Position numbers and translations under genes: made by a program. Of a stretch of 64,000 nucleotides of DNA, positions 25,562 through 35,600 are shown in pieces; the first letter of the stretch is position 1; each line of letters begins with the position of its first letter. The stretch lies in contig CM035235.1 of assembly GCA_020226215.1 (NCBI GenBank), positions 41,077,352 through 41,141,351 of the forward strand, written 5' to 3'. This DNA is from Sindora glabra (Eukaryota > Streptophyta > Magnoliopsida > Fabales > Fabaceae). The notes under the pieces were generated by a model. It saw only the letters and a list, made by a program, of their open reading frames with translations, was not told the DNA's origin and searched no databases.

Positions 25562-26990
25562 CTAGTCATAATCATGCTTTCCTCCCTCCACGGATGATAA
25601 CAGATCATCAATCCCACTTTTAACTGGTTTCGCTGATCCAACTGAGAGTCTCCCCAATTTCACCGAGACTATATCCCAAAACCACAAGTTCACGTTACAG
25701 ATGGATATTAAACCATACACAGAAACAAACAAAAATATTTTTTGAAATCAAACCCAAAACAATTGCCAAAGCCATTTGGTACTAGATAACTCGTATGCAA
25801 TCATAAAAGATATACATTTGAAAAGAATAAAACTCATAATGCTCCAATTTGATCCAATTAATCTTTCTTTAACATGCTTCCAATTCGATTTGCAGCATAT
25901 AACTAAAATTTAAACTACATAACAAATCACCACTTACACCAACATCGAACATCATTTTCATTCACTTAAGGTGAGGAAAATAGCCAGTGCCAGAAGCAAA
26001 CAAAACAAACAGAGAATAGACACCAAAAAAAAAAAATAAGCACAACATCTATCATTCTGGAATGACAAAACGGTCCTCCATGTGAACTAAAACCTTAAGA
26101 TAGATTGTTGAAATTATGCAAAATGAGGAGGGCATCCGGGTCAACTGGACGAAGGAGACGTACCATCGGAAGATTCATCTGAAGAAGCAACAGATAGAGT
26201 GCGTCGATTCTTAGAGAACAGATCGAGATTGTCGTCGGAATCTCTGGAATTGGAGATCCCATTCATACTAAGACCTCGCCGCTGATTCAGCGATCCAAGT
26301 CCCACGGGAACATTCCTGGATCCAAAGAGAGATTCCCGAGAACTCCTGCTATTCATCATGGTTGCTACAGCTAAGCCACAAATCCAAAGAGAAATACGAC
26401 GCCATATATCTGTGAAATGCAGTAGATGCAAAGACAAGTAGTAGACCTAAATACCCAGATTTGTTTTAACAGTCATTGCCTAGAAACTCTAACATAGAAA
26501 CCTAAATACCCACAGGAGATACAAATTTCAGTGAAGTCGTTGTTTCAAACAAAAACCCAAATACCCATAACTTTGAATTTTAACGAAAAAAATACAAAAA
26601 TAAAAGAAAATCAACTTGACATACCAGATGGTGAACCTTTGCTCTGTTCTACAGGCTTGAAAGAACCCCAACAAGTGGCGACAAAAAGCAGAAACTCCCA
26701 ACTCTTTGTTCTGCCGTTCAAGCTTGAAAAAATCCTAGTGAATGGCGATGGAAAGGCGAAACTCCTCACTCTCTGTAAACTGCCCTTGGAGATTAACAGT
26801 CTATCTCCGATTAATGAAAAACTTTAAAAGAAAAACCAGAGAACAGCCGTACGAATGTCTCCAAACAGTGGCTCAGTCAAAGGGTTTCCTATGTGTGTTG
26901 GTTGAAGACGTTCTGGGAGACAAATGCTGAAGTCCTTTGTTTGTGCGGCAAACGAATATTGAAGAAAGCTGGGTTTCCCACTTCTATTTC
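25562..26990 (-). pseudogene. Captured 5' part of a plant Ser/Pro-rich (BPP/mucin-like) gene
   Basis: A coding exon starts at ATG 26359 (MMNSRSSRESLFGSR.., then DNLDLFSKNRRTLSVASSDE) and ends at 26164 before GTACGT. Exon 2 starts at 25668 after a TATAG acceptor and reads SVKLGRLSVGSAKPVKSG, then IDDLLSSVEGGKHDYD, then TAG at 25562-25564. Joining GAT-G to TC restores D-V-S in frame across a 495-bp intron. The phrase GGKHDYDW is the signature I recall for a family of plant serine/proline-rich, microtubule-linked proteins (Arabidopsis At2g40070/At3g08670 group); here the W codon position is a stop. Upstream, an untranslated exon may end at 26625 (CATCTG/GTATGT) with its acceptor at 26410 (TTTCACAG). 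The fragment ends after exon 2, so the proline-rich bulk of the protein is absent. It lies in a CACTA element and is not expected to make a working protein. Confidence 0.8.
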
Positions 26991-27039
26991 GCGCTAAGAG
27001 AATTTTGTAAAGTGAAAGAATAGTGCAATTATAATTTTT

Positions 27040-27150
27040 TACTTTTTACTGGCAATTAGTGTTAATTGCCACTAAATGCTATAATTATAATGGCAAATTT
27101 TTATTTGCCGCAGATAGTTAAATAAGGTGCATCAAATAGTGGCCTTTATA
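27040..27150. repeat. Right subterminal repeats of the CACTA element
   Basis: Copies of GGCAATTA, ATTGCCACTAAA, TTTGCCGC and GTGGCC in both orientations mirror the left subterminal region, but the block is much shorter than on the left. Confidence 0.8.
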
Positions 27151-27183
27151 TAATTGCCGCTAAAAAATGTTTTTGGTGTAGTG
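27151..27183 (-). repeat. Right terminal inverted repeat of the CACTA element
   Basis: Read on the minus strand it begins CACTACACCAAAAACA and continues TTTTAGCGGCAATTA, matching 22443-22475 with three mismatches. Confidence 0.95.
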
Positions 27184-27584
27184 TAGCTTCAATCTCTGCT
27201 GCAATATTTTATCAAACATATTAAGCATATCAAACTTAATAATAACCATAAAATTTATATAAAAAAAAAAGAAACACAAATAAAAATATCTTAAAAAATT
27301 TGTGCAAAAAAAATGGAAAAATGAAAAAGACACAAATCTTGAAAATAGAAGTAATAAATGTAGCTTTTATGTTTTGAATCTACTTCATATTCGATCCTGG
27401 TTAAAATAGTGGATCAGTAGCTCATTGATGTATGGTGAAGGATGGATTGAGATTTTGCATTTTGTAGAAAGAGATGGATAAAGACGAAGATTGAGTTTGG
27501 AAGATTGGAAACAAATAAGAAGAAAAGTGATAATAATAATAATAAGGAAAAAATAAGATTACTTTATTTTATAGTGCATAAATA

Positions 27585-28114
27585 TCATTGCTCATATAAA
27601 TTTAGATATTAATTATTTAATGAATTGGTGTCTAAAATATAGTAGGAATAAAAGATAATGATTTTTTTAAGAACCATTGTCTAATGTGTCCTTGTATTTT
27701 AAAAAATGGCACAACTTATATGACTTTATATGTCAGTTATTTAATGAACTAACATTTAAAGTCTCATGAGAGGAAAAAGTGATAGTTTTTTCTAAGAATT
27801 AACATCTAAAATGTTGTCATATTTTTAAAAAATATCACCTCTCACATAACTCTAGATATCAGTTATTTTATGAATTAATGTCCAAAGTCTTGCAAGAAGA
27901 AAATATGATATTTTTTAAAAAAAAATTGACAACTAAAGTTTCCTTGTATTTAGAAAAATGGCATTACTCATATGACTTTCAATGTTAATTATTTTATGAG
28001 TTAATGTTTGAAGTCTTGGGGAAGAAAAGATGATCTTTTTTTAAAAAACTGACATCTAAAGCATGTTTATATTTTCAAAAATAACATTACTTAATAACTT
28101 TAAATATTAGTCAT
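27585..28114. repeat. Minisatellite, about 124-bp period, left part
   Basis: Five diverged units have the anchor GAYATYARTTATTTWATGAAYTRATGTC-like text starting at about 27605, 27729, 27855, 27980 and 28102, so the period is 122-126 bp. Each unit also holds an ACATCTAAAG and TATTTTNAAAAAT block. The anchor is itself partly palindromic. The fifth unit is cut at 28114 by an LTR retrotransposon and resumes at 35477. Confidence 0.85.
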
Positions 28115-29588
28115 TGATATACATATTATTTTATATTGATATTCTTTAAAATTTATGTCTCATAGGGTGTGATTGTGCTTATTTTAATGAGTTTAGGCTT
28201 ATTTTTTTAATAAATATGAGTTACGTGTTAAGTGGAAAATAATGACTAATTGTAGGAATTTGACATTATTTTAAATTTTTAGCTGTAATTTAAGCTTTAG
28301 TCCTTTGATCAGACTAATCTTCATATGGATGGAAAGCTAAGAGAATTCTCTACAACTTTTGTGGAAAAGCTAGTTCAAACATTTAGTGGCATGAATTTAG
28401 CCTTGAAGTCAATCCAGTGATGTTGTTCTAGTATGGTTAACCTAAGTTTTCCTCATTGTTTAACCAATAACTTAAATTCCAAGTTCCTAAATTGCAAAAT
28501 TTCAATGCCTAAAATTAGCTAAGACCCAAAATAACAAGTTTTTAAAGCCTTTAAAGCTGAACTAATGTCATTTTGAAGGAAAAAACATAACCCTTACTAA
28601 AAGGACAAAAATCAGACAATATTGGACCTATTTTAGTGTTTTAGGTTATAACTTGGGTTATAGTCCTTCTAATTATGAAAAGTTTAGTCCATTAGTTACT
28701 TAAAAGTAAACTCTAAATTTTTGTATATATTTGAGTTAAATTAGAAGCATTTATTAGGGCAAAGATGCATCTTTAAAGAAGCAATTCACACTTCAGCAAT
28801 TCAGAGTTTTCTTTTTTTAGTATTTTAGGCTTTTAAGCCATGAATTGCTAAAATCTCTTCTCCTAGTTTAATGGATTTGGTAAATTAATTTGAAGACCTT
28901 TTTCTTCCTTTTTTATGTTTAATTAATTATCTTTGTTTATCTATTTCTCTTATTGATAATTGCATACATAATTTTCTAAGAAAAGCTCATTAGTTAATTG
29001 CATATGTGATGACACTTTGAAGTGAATGATTAGCTTATTTTTATACTCATGAGTTAATTCAATTAGCTATTATTTAAAGAATGAATTAGAGAATAAGCTT
29101 TGTAATTTGTGTGCATGCAAAGTTATTTAGTCTAGTTTAGCTGAATTTCTCTTATCTTTACTCCATTTTGATTTGGATTAGCTTCAATTAGGTCTTAATA
29201 AGTATTAGGATTAATTAATTGGCTTCAATTTTCTAATTATGATCACATTAAAAAGGAAATATGTGAATAATTCTAACTTTTTGGATTATTTTCATTAATG
29301 AAATAATTAATTAACATTGCTTATATTTTGTGATCAATGATAAATTAATAGATTGTTGTAAAATCCTTTCAATTGGAATTCTTCTTCATGTGAGTAATCC
29401 TACTTTTTATTTTCTACTTTCAATTTAGATGATTGTCATTTCTTGCTATTTTTTTTTGTTGAAAATTCCTCATACTTTATAATCAAATTTGAAGTAAATT
29501 GTAGCTTAATTTTTGTGGGATTGACTCAATTTATCCTTTCTACTACTTGTGAATTTGAATTAATTTTGAAGAGTTGTGATATGCATCA
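28115..29588 (+). mobile_element. 5' LTR of the Athila/Tat-like element
   Basis: A 1,474-bp LTR starting TGATATACATATT and ending ATATGCATCA. It aligns along its length with 34074-35476 and in part with 8969-9781. Divergence between the two LTRs of the element is easily visible, so the insertion is old. Confidence 0.85.
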
Positions 29589-29590
29589 AA

Positions 29591-29611
29591 TTTTTGCCAC
29601 CATTGCTAGGG
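29591..29611 (+). promoter_or_regulatory. Primer binding site of the Athila/Tat-like element
   Basis: TTTTTGCCACCATTGCTAGG lies two bases after the 5' LTR. It is a close match to the plant Athila/Tat primer site with CG sites changed to CA or TA, which is typical of methylation-driven decay. Confidence 0.75.
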
Positions 29612-30390
29612 ATTACTGTGGAATTTGGAGATGTAACTTCTTGGTTCAAGGTTTCTATTGTTCTATGCAATATTCTCGACACTAGCATTTTTTAGCAAAA
29701 AAAATGTCATTTGGTATTGTTTCTTTATTTTATTCATATTTTTCTAATTTTTTATTTTTTAATTTTTAATTTAATTTTAATTCTTCTTGGTATATGAATT
29801 ATTCCTTCCATGATTTTTTATTAAATTTAAATTGTAAATATGTGAGGAAATTTTATAAATTAAGTGATTAAAATTAAAAAATATGACTTTATAATTGTTT
29901 TAATAAGGTATCTATACCTTGAGTTTAGCAATAACTTTTAGAACTAACCTCTCTTGTTAGTCAATTAGTTGTAATGCAGATGCATGCAACTCAAGTGTGT
30001 GCTTTATGTTGTATGGCTAGACATCTTTCTAATGTAAGTCCATTGGGAAGTCTTTCCATTGAATGAAATGGTTGGAATGGTTACTATTTTTCTAATATAA
30101 GTCCAAAATTCCAAATATAGTAACCACTCCAACCATTTCATTCAATGGAAAGACTTCCCAACCTACTAAAATGTTGTTATGCTTCATATTCCAATCCTTA
30201 CAATTTAAGATGGAAAAATTATTGGATTTTTAGCTATAGAAACCAAGTGGGTCACAATCAAAATCAACTTCCTATTAAAGAATATCTATCAATGTATGAA
30301 TCTCAAACTTCAAGCTTATTGATCAAATTCAACATAATACCATGCAATTCAAATAGAAGAGGAAATAATTGCAAGAAACAATAACAAATA
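29612..30390 (+). pseudogene. Athila-type gag remnant, first part
   Basis: The frame at 30145-30384 includes SYSNPYNLRWKNYWIFSYRN followed by QVGHNQNQ. This resembles the PYSNTYNPGWRNHPNFSW segment of Athila gag. The N-terminal gag is not readable. An inverted repeat at 30043-30161 disrupts the region just before this segment. The second part of gag resumes after the solo LTR at 30465-32089. Confidence 0.7.
30043..30161. repeat. 45-bp inverted repeat with 29-bp loop
   Basis: Left arm 30043-30087 (TTGGGAAGTCTTTCC.. to GGTTACTAT) pairs with right arm 30117-30161 (ATAGTAACC.. to GACTTCCCAA). I find one mismatch in 45 bases. The loop 30088-30116 includes TTTCTAATATAAGTCCA, a copy of TTTCTAATGTAAGTCCA just left of the left arm. 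A transcript would form a long hairpin. Confidence 0.92.
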
Positions 30391-30464
30391 AAAAAATTTA
30401 GAAGTTCATGTGAGCTAACTTGCCCCATCAGCTAATAGGTTAGAGAGCTAATATGCAAGCTAGT

Positions 30465-32089
30465 TGATGTGCACGCCGCAATGCACTAAAATTGTATTAA
30501 AACTAGTTGAAAAATAATGTTGTATAGTGGCACAACCAGGTCATACTCCTAGTGATCATTTGATTTTATCTTTTCTAAATAATTCTCTAACAATATATGC
30601 ATAATTATTAAGTTAAAGAACTAATGCAAATAGAATGCAATGTAACAAAACAAAATACTATCACAGAAACAGAATGTAATATATGTTATATGCTATTTAT
30701 GTAATTTTGCAATAAAAAATTGCAAAATTAGGGGGTTTGGCTGCATGAAATTAAAGTATAAGCAATGAAATAAATAAGCACAAAATAAAAGCAAAGCAAA
30801 AGTAAAATTAAAAGAAACTTAATGGAATCAAATAGTCAATTCAAGAAAATTAAGAGCCTTAAATTAGATTAATCATAGATTAATTAGGATTTGATTTTTT
30901 CTAATTGATTCTTTAACCTTGGATTACCTGAAACCCCTGCAATAATCCATGAATTCTATGTTAGACAATTGCCTATGATTTGATCTATTACGATTGGCCG
31001 ATTAAGCAATCGCTATAATTTCTATGCTAAATAGAAATTGATTTAATGATAGAATTCAGTTAAATTGAGAAATTAAACTAGGAACCTCTAAATCAACCTC
31101 TCAACCCTCTGACCCTATGTGTGAAAACATGATTTACCAATCACAATTCATCAACAAAATAATAAAGAAATAAAAAATCACAAGGAAGAATATCAATTAT
31201 ACCAAATCAACATCTAACACAAGCAATCTCAATAATTCAACATAAGTAAATATGGAAAGAAAAAAATTAATTAAGAAAAATTAACATTACAAATCATGAT
31301 CTCATAATCCTTAAGAGGAGAGCCTCAAACTCCTTGAATCAAACTTGAATTTAGGCTTCCATTGATGAAGAAGAAAAAGAGCAAGAAGAGGAAGAAGGTG
31401 GCTGAATGCTATTTGTAATTTTGAGTTATGTTATTCTCTTCATTCCTCTTGCCTATTTATATAATATAATTTTCCTAAAACCCTATTGGAATAGGATTAG
31501 ATAACTCTTAGGATTATAAAAACAAGGCCTTCCTAATTTCTAGATGTCCAAACTTGTTTTGTAAGTCAATTAATTGCATCAGACAAATTAGTGAATTTTT
31601 GCAAGCTTGTCTTTCAAGCAGAATAAGTCCATGAAATCGATGAATTCTGGAATATCCATAAACATGAAAGTTGTAGGCCTATGTCTTCTAAAAATTTGGG
31701 CACTAGTTTTAGGCCAATCAGACCACTATAGCTCTAGATATGGCACAAATACAGAAATGAGTTCAGCTTGGCCAAAAATATGACTTCAACTTGTCAGCCA
31801 AGTAAAGGCTTCAAGAAGTCTGAACTGGGCTTTAACTAAAACATAAAAGTTATAGATCTATCTTTTATATTTCCATCAATATGAAGTTTATCTCAATATG
31901 ACATCCAGAACCCAAGATATGACTAAAAAATAGAAATAGTATCAAAATTTAGCATTTATTGAATAAATTCACAAACTTGTAAAATTAATTCAAAATTATA
32001 AAACAAGGCCTAATTAGTTAAATTAAATGAATGTAACACCTAAGAGATATAAAATAAGAGAAATAAAATAATAAATATTTTTCTCATCA
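30465..32089 (-). mobile_element. Solo LTR nested in gag
   Basis: The segment starts TGATGTGCACGCC and ends TTCTCATCA. It is flanked by CTAGT (30460-30464) and CTAGC (32090-32094), a 5-bp duplication with one change. It is a diverged relative of the solo LTR at 4283-5886. Read on the minus strand it starts TGATGAGAAAA and ends GCACATCA, so minus orientation is inferred. It splits the gag remnant, so it arrived after the Athila/Tat-like element. Confidence 0.83.
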
Positions 32090-32094
32090 CTAGC

Positions 32095-32400
32095 TACTTT
32101 CCATATTTCACCTAACAAGCGAACAACCAAAAGATAAAGAAACCATGAATTCTAGCATAGAGGTGCAATCTGCACCTAAGTTTAATTCTTTTACTAATTT
32201 TTCTATTTCTCCTCCTTTCCTCCATAGCCCTAAAGATGCTAAGAAAATGGAAAAAGAAGAGAAGATTTTAGAAGCATATCAAAATAGAAATTAATATGCC
32301 TCTAAAGGAAATTGATGGAGAAAAATAAGAAAGAGAAGAAATTGATATGAATAATGGAATGTCAAAGAAATTCAAAACTTCCAAAGTTATTGAAAATCCT
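32095..32400 (+). pseudogene. Athila-type gag/protease remnant, second part
   Basis: Translation gives SISPPFLHSPKDAKKMEKEE then KILEAYQN, and in a shifted frame EINMPLKEID. These resemble the PPPFPQRLAK..EEEEKEILETFRKVEVNIPLL segment of Athila polyproteins, which leads into the protease. A stop and a frameshift are present. Sequence matching pol does not follow. Confidence 0.7.
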
Positions 32401-34073
32401 TTTCAAATTTATTCTATTTTTTTATTAACCTAGTTGATTTCATAATGTAGATGACTCTGATTTGAAAAGAAAGAATGATTTAAAGTTGGCATTTAGCAAA
32501 GAGTTCATGCTTGGACTGGTTCTAAAAATGGAACCACCACATGGTCACTTAAAATGTGATACATTGAAATCATTTGAGGTAATGTCTTATAAATTGAAGC
32601 TAGATTGAAAGATAAGCAGCCCTATTTAGCTAAAAACATTAAAAAAAGGTACTTCTTGGGAGGTAACCTTAGTTTTTCCTAGATTTACTATCTCTTTCTC
32701 TAACTTTTTTATTATACCTATCTTTGATATTCTTTAGTTAATGTACCTTATATTGAAGATAACGTATGACTCAAGTGTAGGGAGAAGACTTTTAGTTTTA
32801 CACTTATTTTTCTTTATTTTATATCTTTTTAAAAATAAAAATTACATTTAAAAATTTTAATTTCTCTTTTTTTAATTTATTTTTAGGCTTTTTTAATGAT
32901 ATTTTAGTTATGCAATTGCAAAGAATAGAGACTGAATTAAGCTTGAAAGTGTACAACATGATTAATTGAATTGCCTTGCTTTTTGAAGATTGATTAGTAC
33001 CATGATGTTTGAATTAATAGATTGGATTTGGTAGACATTAACCTTTGTGAGCTTTTGAGCCTTAATATTAAGAATTTTGTTATTTTTTCTACCTTTTTTT
33101 CTTGTGTCTAATTTTCATCCATGATTGTGTACTTTAAAACTAGCTTTAATTCTTTTTGAGATTATATTTATTTACATTTATACATAAATATGATAAAGAC
33201 ATTCTTTATTTTGTGCCTACTTAGTCAAATTGCCTTCCCTTGCATTTTTCTATTAATTAGCCCTTTTGTGCCTTAAATAATATTTTTTTGGTTGAACAAC
33301 CTAACTATAAGCCTTTAAAAAGGAAAACAAATGTCTTCACCTAACCTTAGGAATCAGGAAAGCATTTGTAAGCTTATAGGATAGGTTAAGTAAGTGTGGG
33401 CGTATATTATAGAAAGTAATTTGTTACAATTAAGTGTTTCTTTTTCTTCAAAAAAAAATAAAAAAAATAGAAAATTGAAAAAATTGTAAAGGATGAAAAT
33501 AAAGAATAAAGGAAAAAAAAGAAGGTTAATAAGTGTTTGAATTCAAAAATTAGATGTTATGTTGAAATTGTAAGTGTTCATGATATTCCTATATTGTATT
33601 TTAAATGTTTTATTGATCTTTTTGGTTATTTTGTTACATATCTTTAATTTTTTTTCCTTTCTTTGTTTTCTTTAACTCCATTATGACCTTAAAAAGTCTT
33701 TTTGATTTGTGTTTTGAATGCAATTTTTAGTAGTGAAAATTGGATGTTAAACAAGCTTATGGTTGTGCATTTTCATAGATTCAATTTTAGTGAATAAATC
33801 ATAATAAACACTAAAGAGTTGGAGAATTGTTATGTCTTGTTAGTGTCTACCAATTTCTTCTCATCTTGTTAATATTAATAGATATGTAAGTTATCAAGAT
33901 TGACTAATTCGTGAAGTGTTATATTTCTTAAGAATTTGATTGTCTCCTTACTTTTGGTATTGCATTGTTGAAATTATTTAAAAGTTAGTTTTTGATTTAG
34001 TTTTGAGCTTTAAATGAAGTATGTTTTCTTTGAAGATGTGTAAATGCTAGATTTGAAGGAATTTGATATACAT
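32401..34073 (+). other. 3' non-coding region of the Athila/Tat-like element
   Basis: The post-pol motif GGGAGGTAACC lies at about 32660. From there to the 3' LTR the DNA is AT-rich with poly-T and poly-A runs and no readable protein. Athila/Tat elements normally carry a long non-coding or env-like stretch here; I see no env-like frame. The tract GATTTGAAGGAAT just before 34074 is a weak polypurine tract. Confidence 0.55.
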
Positions 34074-35476
34074 ATTATTTTATACTGATTTTCTTCTATA
34101 TTTATGTCTCTTAAAGTGTGATTGTGCTTATTTTAATGAGTTTAGAATTATTTCTGAATAGATTTTGAACTTTGAGTTAAATGAAAAACAATGACTAATC
34201 ATAGGAATTTGACAATGATTTATATTTTTATTTGTAACTTCAAATTTTTTTATGGAAGTGCTGAATCAAACATTTGGTAGGTTGAATTTATCCTTGAAGT
34301 TTGTACTTATGCATTAGATTTGACTTTTTCTCATTATTTAGCTAATAACTTTAGTTCCAGGAGCTTGAATTGTGAAATTCCTATGCTTAAAGTTAAATAA
34401 GACCTAAAGCAACATGTTTCTATGTCTTTGAAGCCAAAGTGACATAGTTTTAAAGAAGGAGGAAACACATCCTTGACTAAAATGAAGAAAATCAAGCAAC
34501 ATTAGACTTTATTTTAGTGTTTAGGTCATAACATAGGGCTATAAGCCTTGAAATTGTGAAAAATCTAGTCCATTAGTTATCTAAGAGTCAATCCTAAGTG
34601 TTTGTAACCTATTTGAGCTAAATTAGGAGGATTTATAAGGGCGAAAACATAGTTTTAGAGAAGCAATTTAGAGTTTTCTTCTTTTGGTGTTTTAAGCTTC
34701 CAAAGTCTTGAATGGCTAAATTCTCTTCTTCTAGCTCAAGGGATTTGATATATTTTTTCTAATTAATTTTGAGACCTTATTTTTTATTTTTTATATTTAA
34801 TTAATTATCTCTATTCATTTATTTCTTTTATTGACAATTACAAGGATAGTTTTCTACAAAAAACCCATTAGTTAATTATCTATGTGATTAAACTTTGAAG
34901 TGATTAATTAGGCTATTTTTATGCTTGTAAATTGATTCAATTAACTATTATTTAAAGGATAAGTTAGTGAGTAAGATTTGTAATTTGCACACTTATGAAG
35001 TTATTTAGTATATTTTAATTGAATTTCTCCTATATTTACTTCATTTTAATTTAAATCGCCTTTGATTGGGTCTTAATAAGATTAGGATTAAGTAATTGAC
35101 TTCAAGTTCTTAGTTCTATTTCTATTAAAAGCGAATTTGGGAATAATTGTAGGTTTCAACATTATTTTCATCAACTAAATAATTAATTAAGTATTGTCTA
35201 CATTTTGCAGTTAATGATAAATTAATAGATTGATGCAAAATACTTTGAACTAGAATTCTTCTTACTATGAGTAATCCTACTTTTTATTTTTTATTTTCAA
35301 TTATATGATTGTTATTTCTTGGTATTTAATTTGTTTTTTTTGCATTGAAAAACTTCCTTTGTTTCATAACCAAATTGGAAGTAAATTAAAGCCTAATCTT
35401 CATGGGATTGAAATGATTCACCCTTACTACTACTTTATGCATTCGGATTGATTTTGGTGCGCTATAATGTGCATTA
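34074..35476 (+). mobile_element. 3' LTR of the Athila/Tat-like element
   Basis: A 1,403-bp LTR starting TGATATACATATT and ending GTGCATTA, where the final CA appears changed to TA. It is followed by the resumed minisatellite. Confidence 0.83.
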
Positions 35477-35600
35477 ATTATTTAATGAACTAATGTCTGA
35501 AGTCTTCTAGGAAGAAAATATGATTATATTTTTAAGAACTAAAATCTAAAGCATTCTTATATTTATTTAGACATTAGTTCTTTATTTGAACTGATGTGAT
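35477..35600. repeat. Minisatellite, right part
   Basis: The text ATTATTTAATGAACTAATGTCTGAAGTCTT continues the unit broken at 28114, and a GACATTAGTTCTTTATTTGAACTGATG palindrome-like block follows at about 35571. Confidence 0.75.

Larger units (their letters stand above)
22443..27183. mobile_element. Complete non-autonomous CACTA transposon with captured host DNA
   Basis: The element starts CACTACACCA and ends TGGTGTAGTG. The two ends form a 33-bp terminal inverted repeat with three mismatches. It is flanked by the 3-bp duplication TAG (22440-22442 and 27184-27186), as expected for CACTA. Inside each end lie many copies of TTTAGCGGCAA or its complement TTGCCGCTAAA, in both orientations. The 4,741-bp body has no transposase that I can recognise, so movement would depend on an enzyme supplied elsewhere. 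The interior from about 24000 to 26990 is less AT-rich and holds pieces of host genes, which makes this a Pack-CACTA-type element. Confidence 0.95.
28115..35476 (+). mobile_element. Athila/Tat-like Ty3/gypsy retrotransposon with both LTRs, pol lost
   Basis: Two LTRs of about 1.4-1.5 kb (28115-29588 and 34074-35476) begin TGATATACATATTATTTTATA. The 5' LTR is followed by TTTTTGCCACCATTGCTAGG, a decayed form of the TTGGCGCCGTTGCCGGGGA primer site of Athila/Tat elements. Gag remnants follow. The sequence ACTTCTTGGGAGGTAACC at about 32651 recalls the GGGAGGCAACCC motif that follows pol in this group. Protease, reverse transcriptase and integrase are missing, so the element is a deleted copy. Flanks GTCAT (28110-28114) and ATTAT (35477-35481) fit a decayed 5-bp target duplication of GTTAT, the sequence seen in intact minisatellite units. 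Confidence 0.85.

Noticed and set aside
26531..26930. Two overlapping plus-strand frames in the CACTA element
   Set aside because: They are antisense to what looks like the 5'-untranslated exon of the captured gene.
27585..28114. Regular repeats considered as a CRISPR array
   Set aside because: The units are diverged along their whole length with no constant repeat and unique spacer pattern, and the genome is a plant's; it is a minisatellite.
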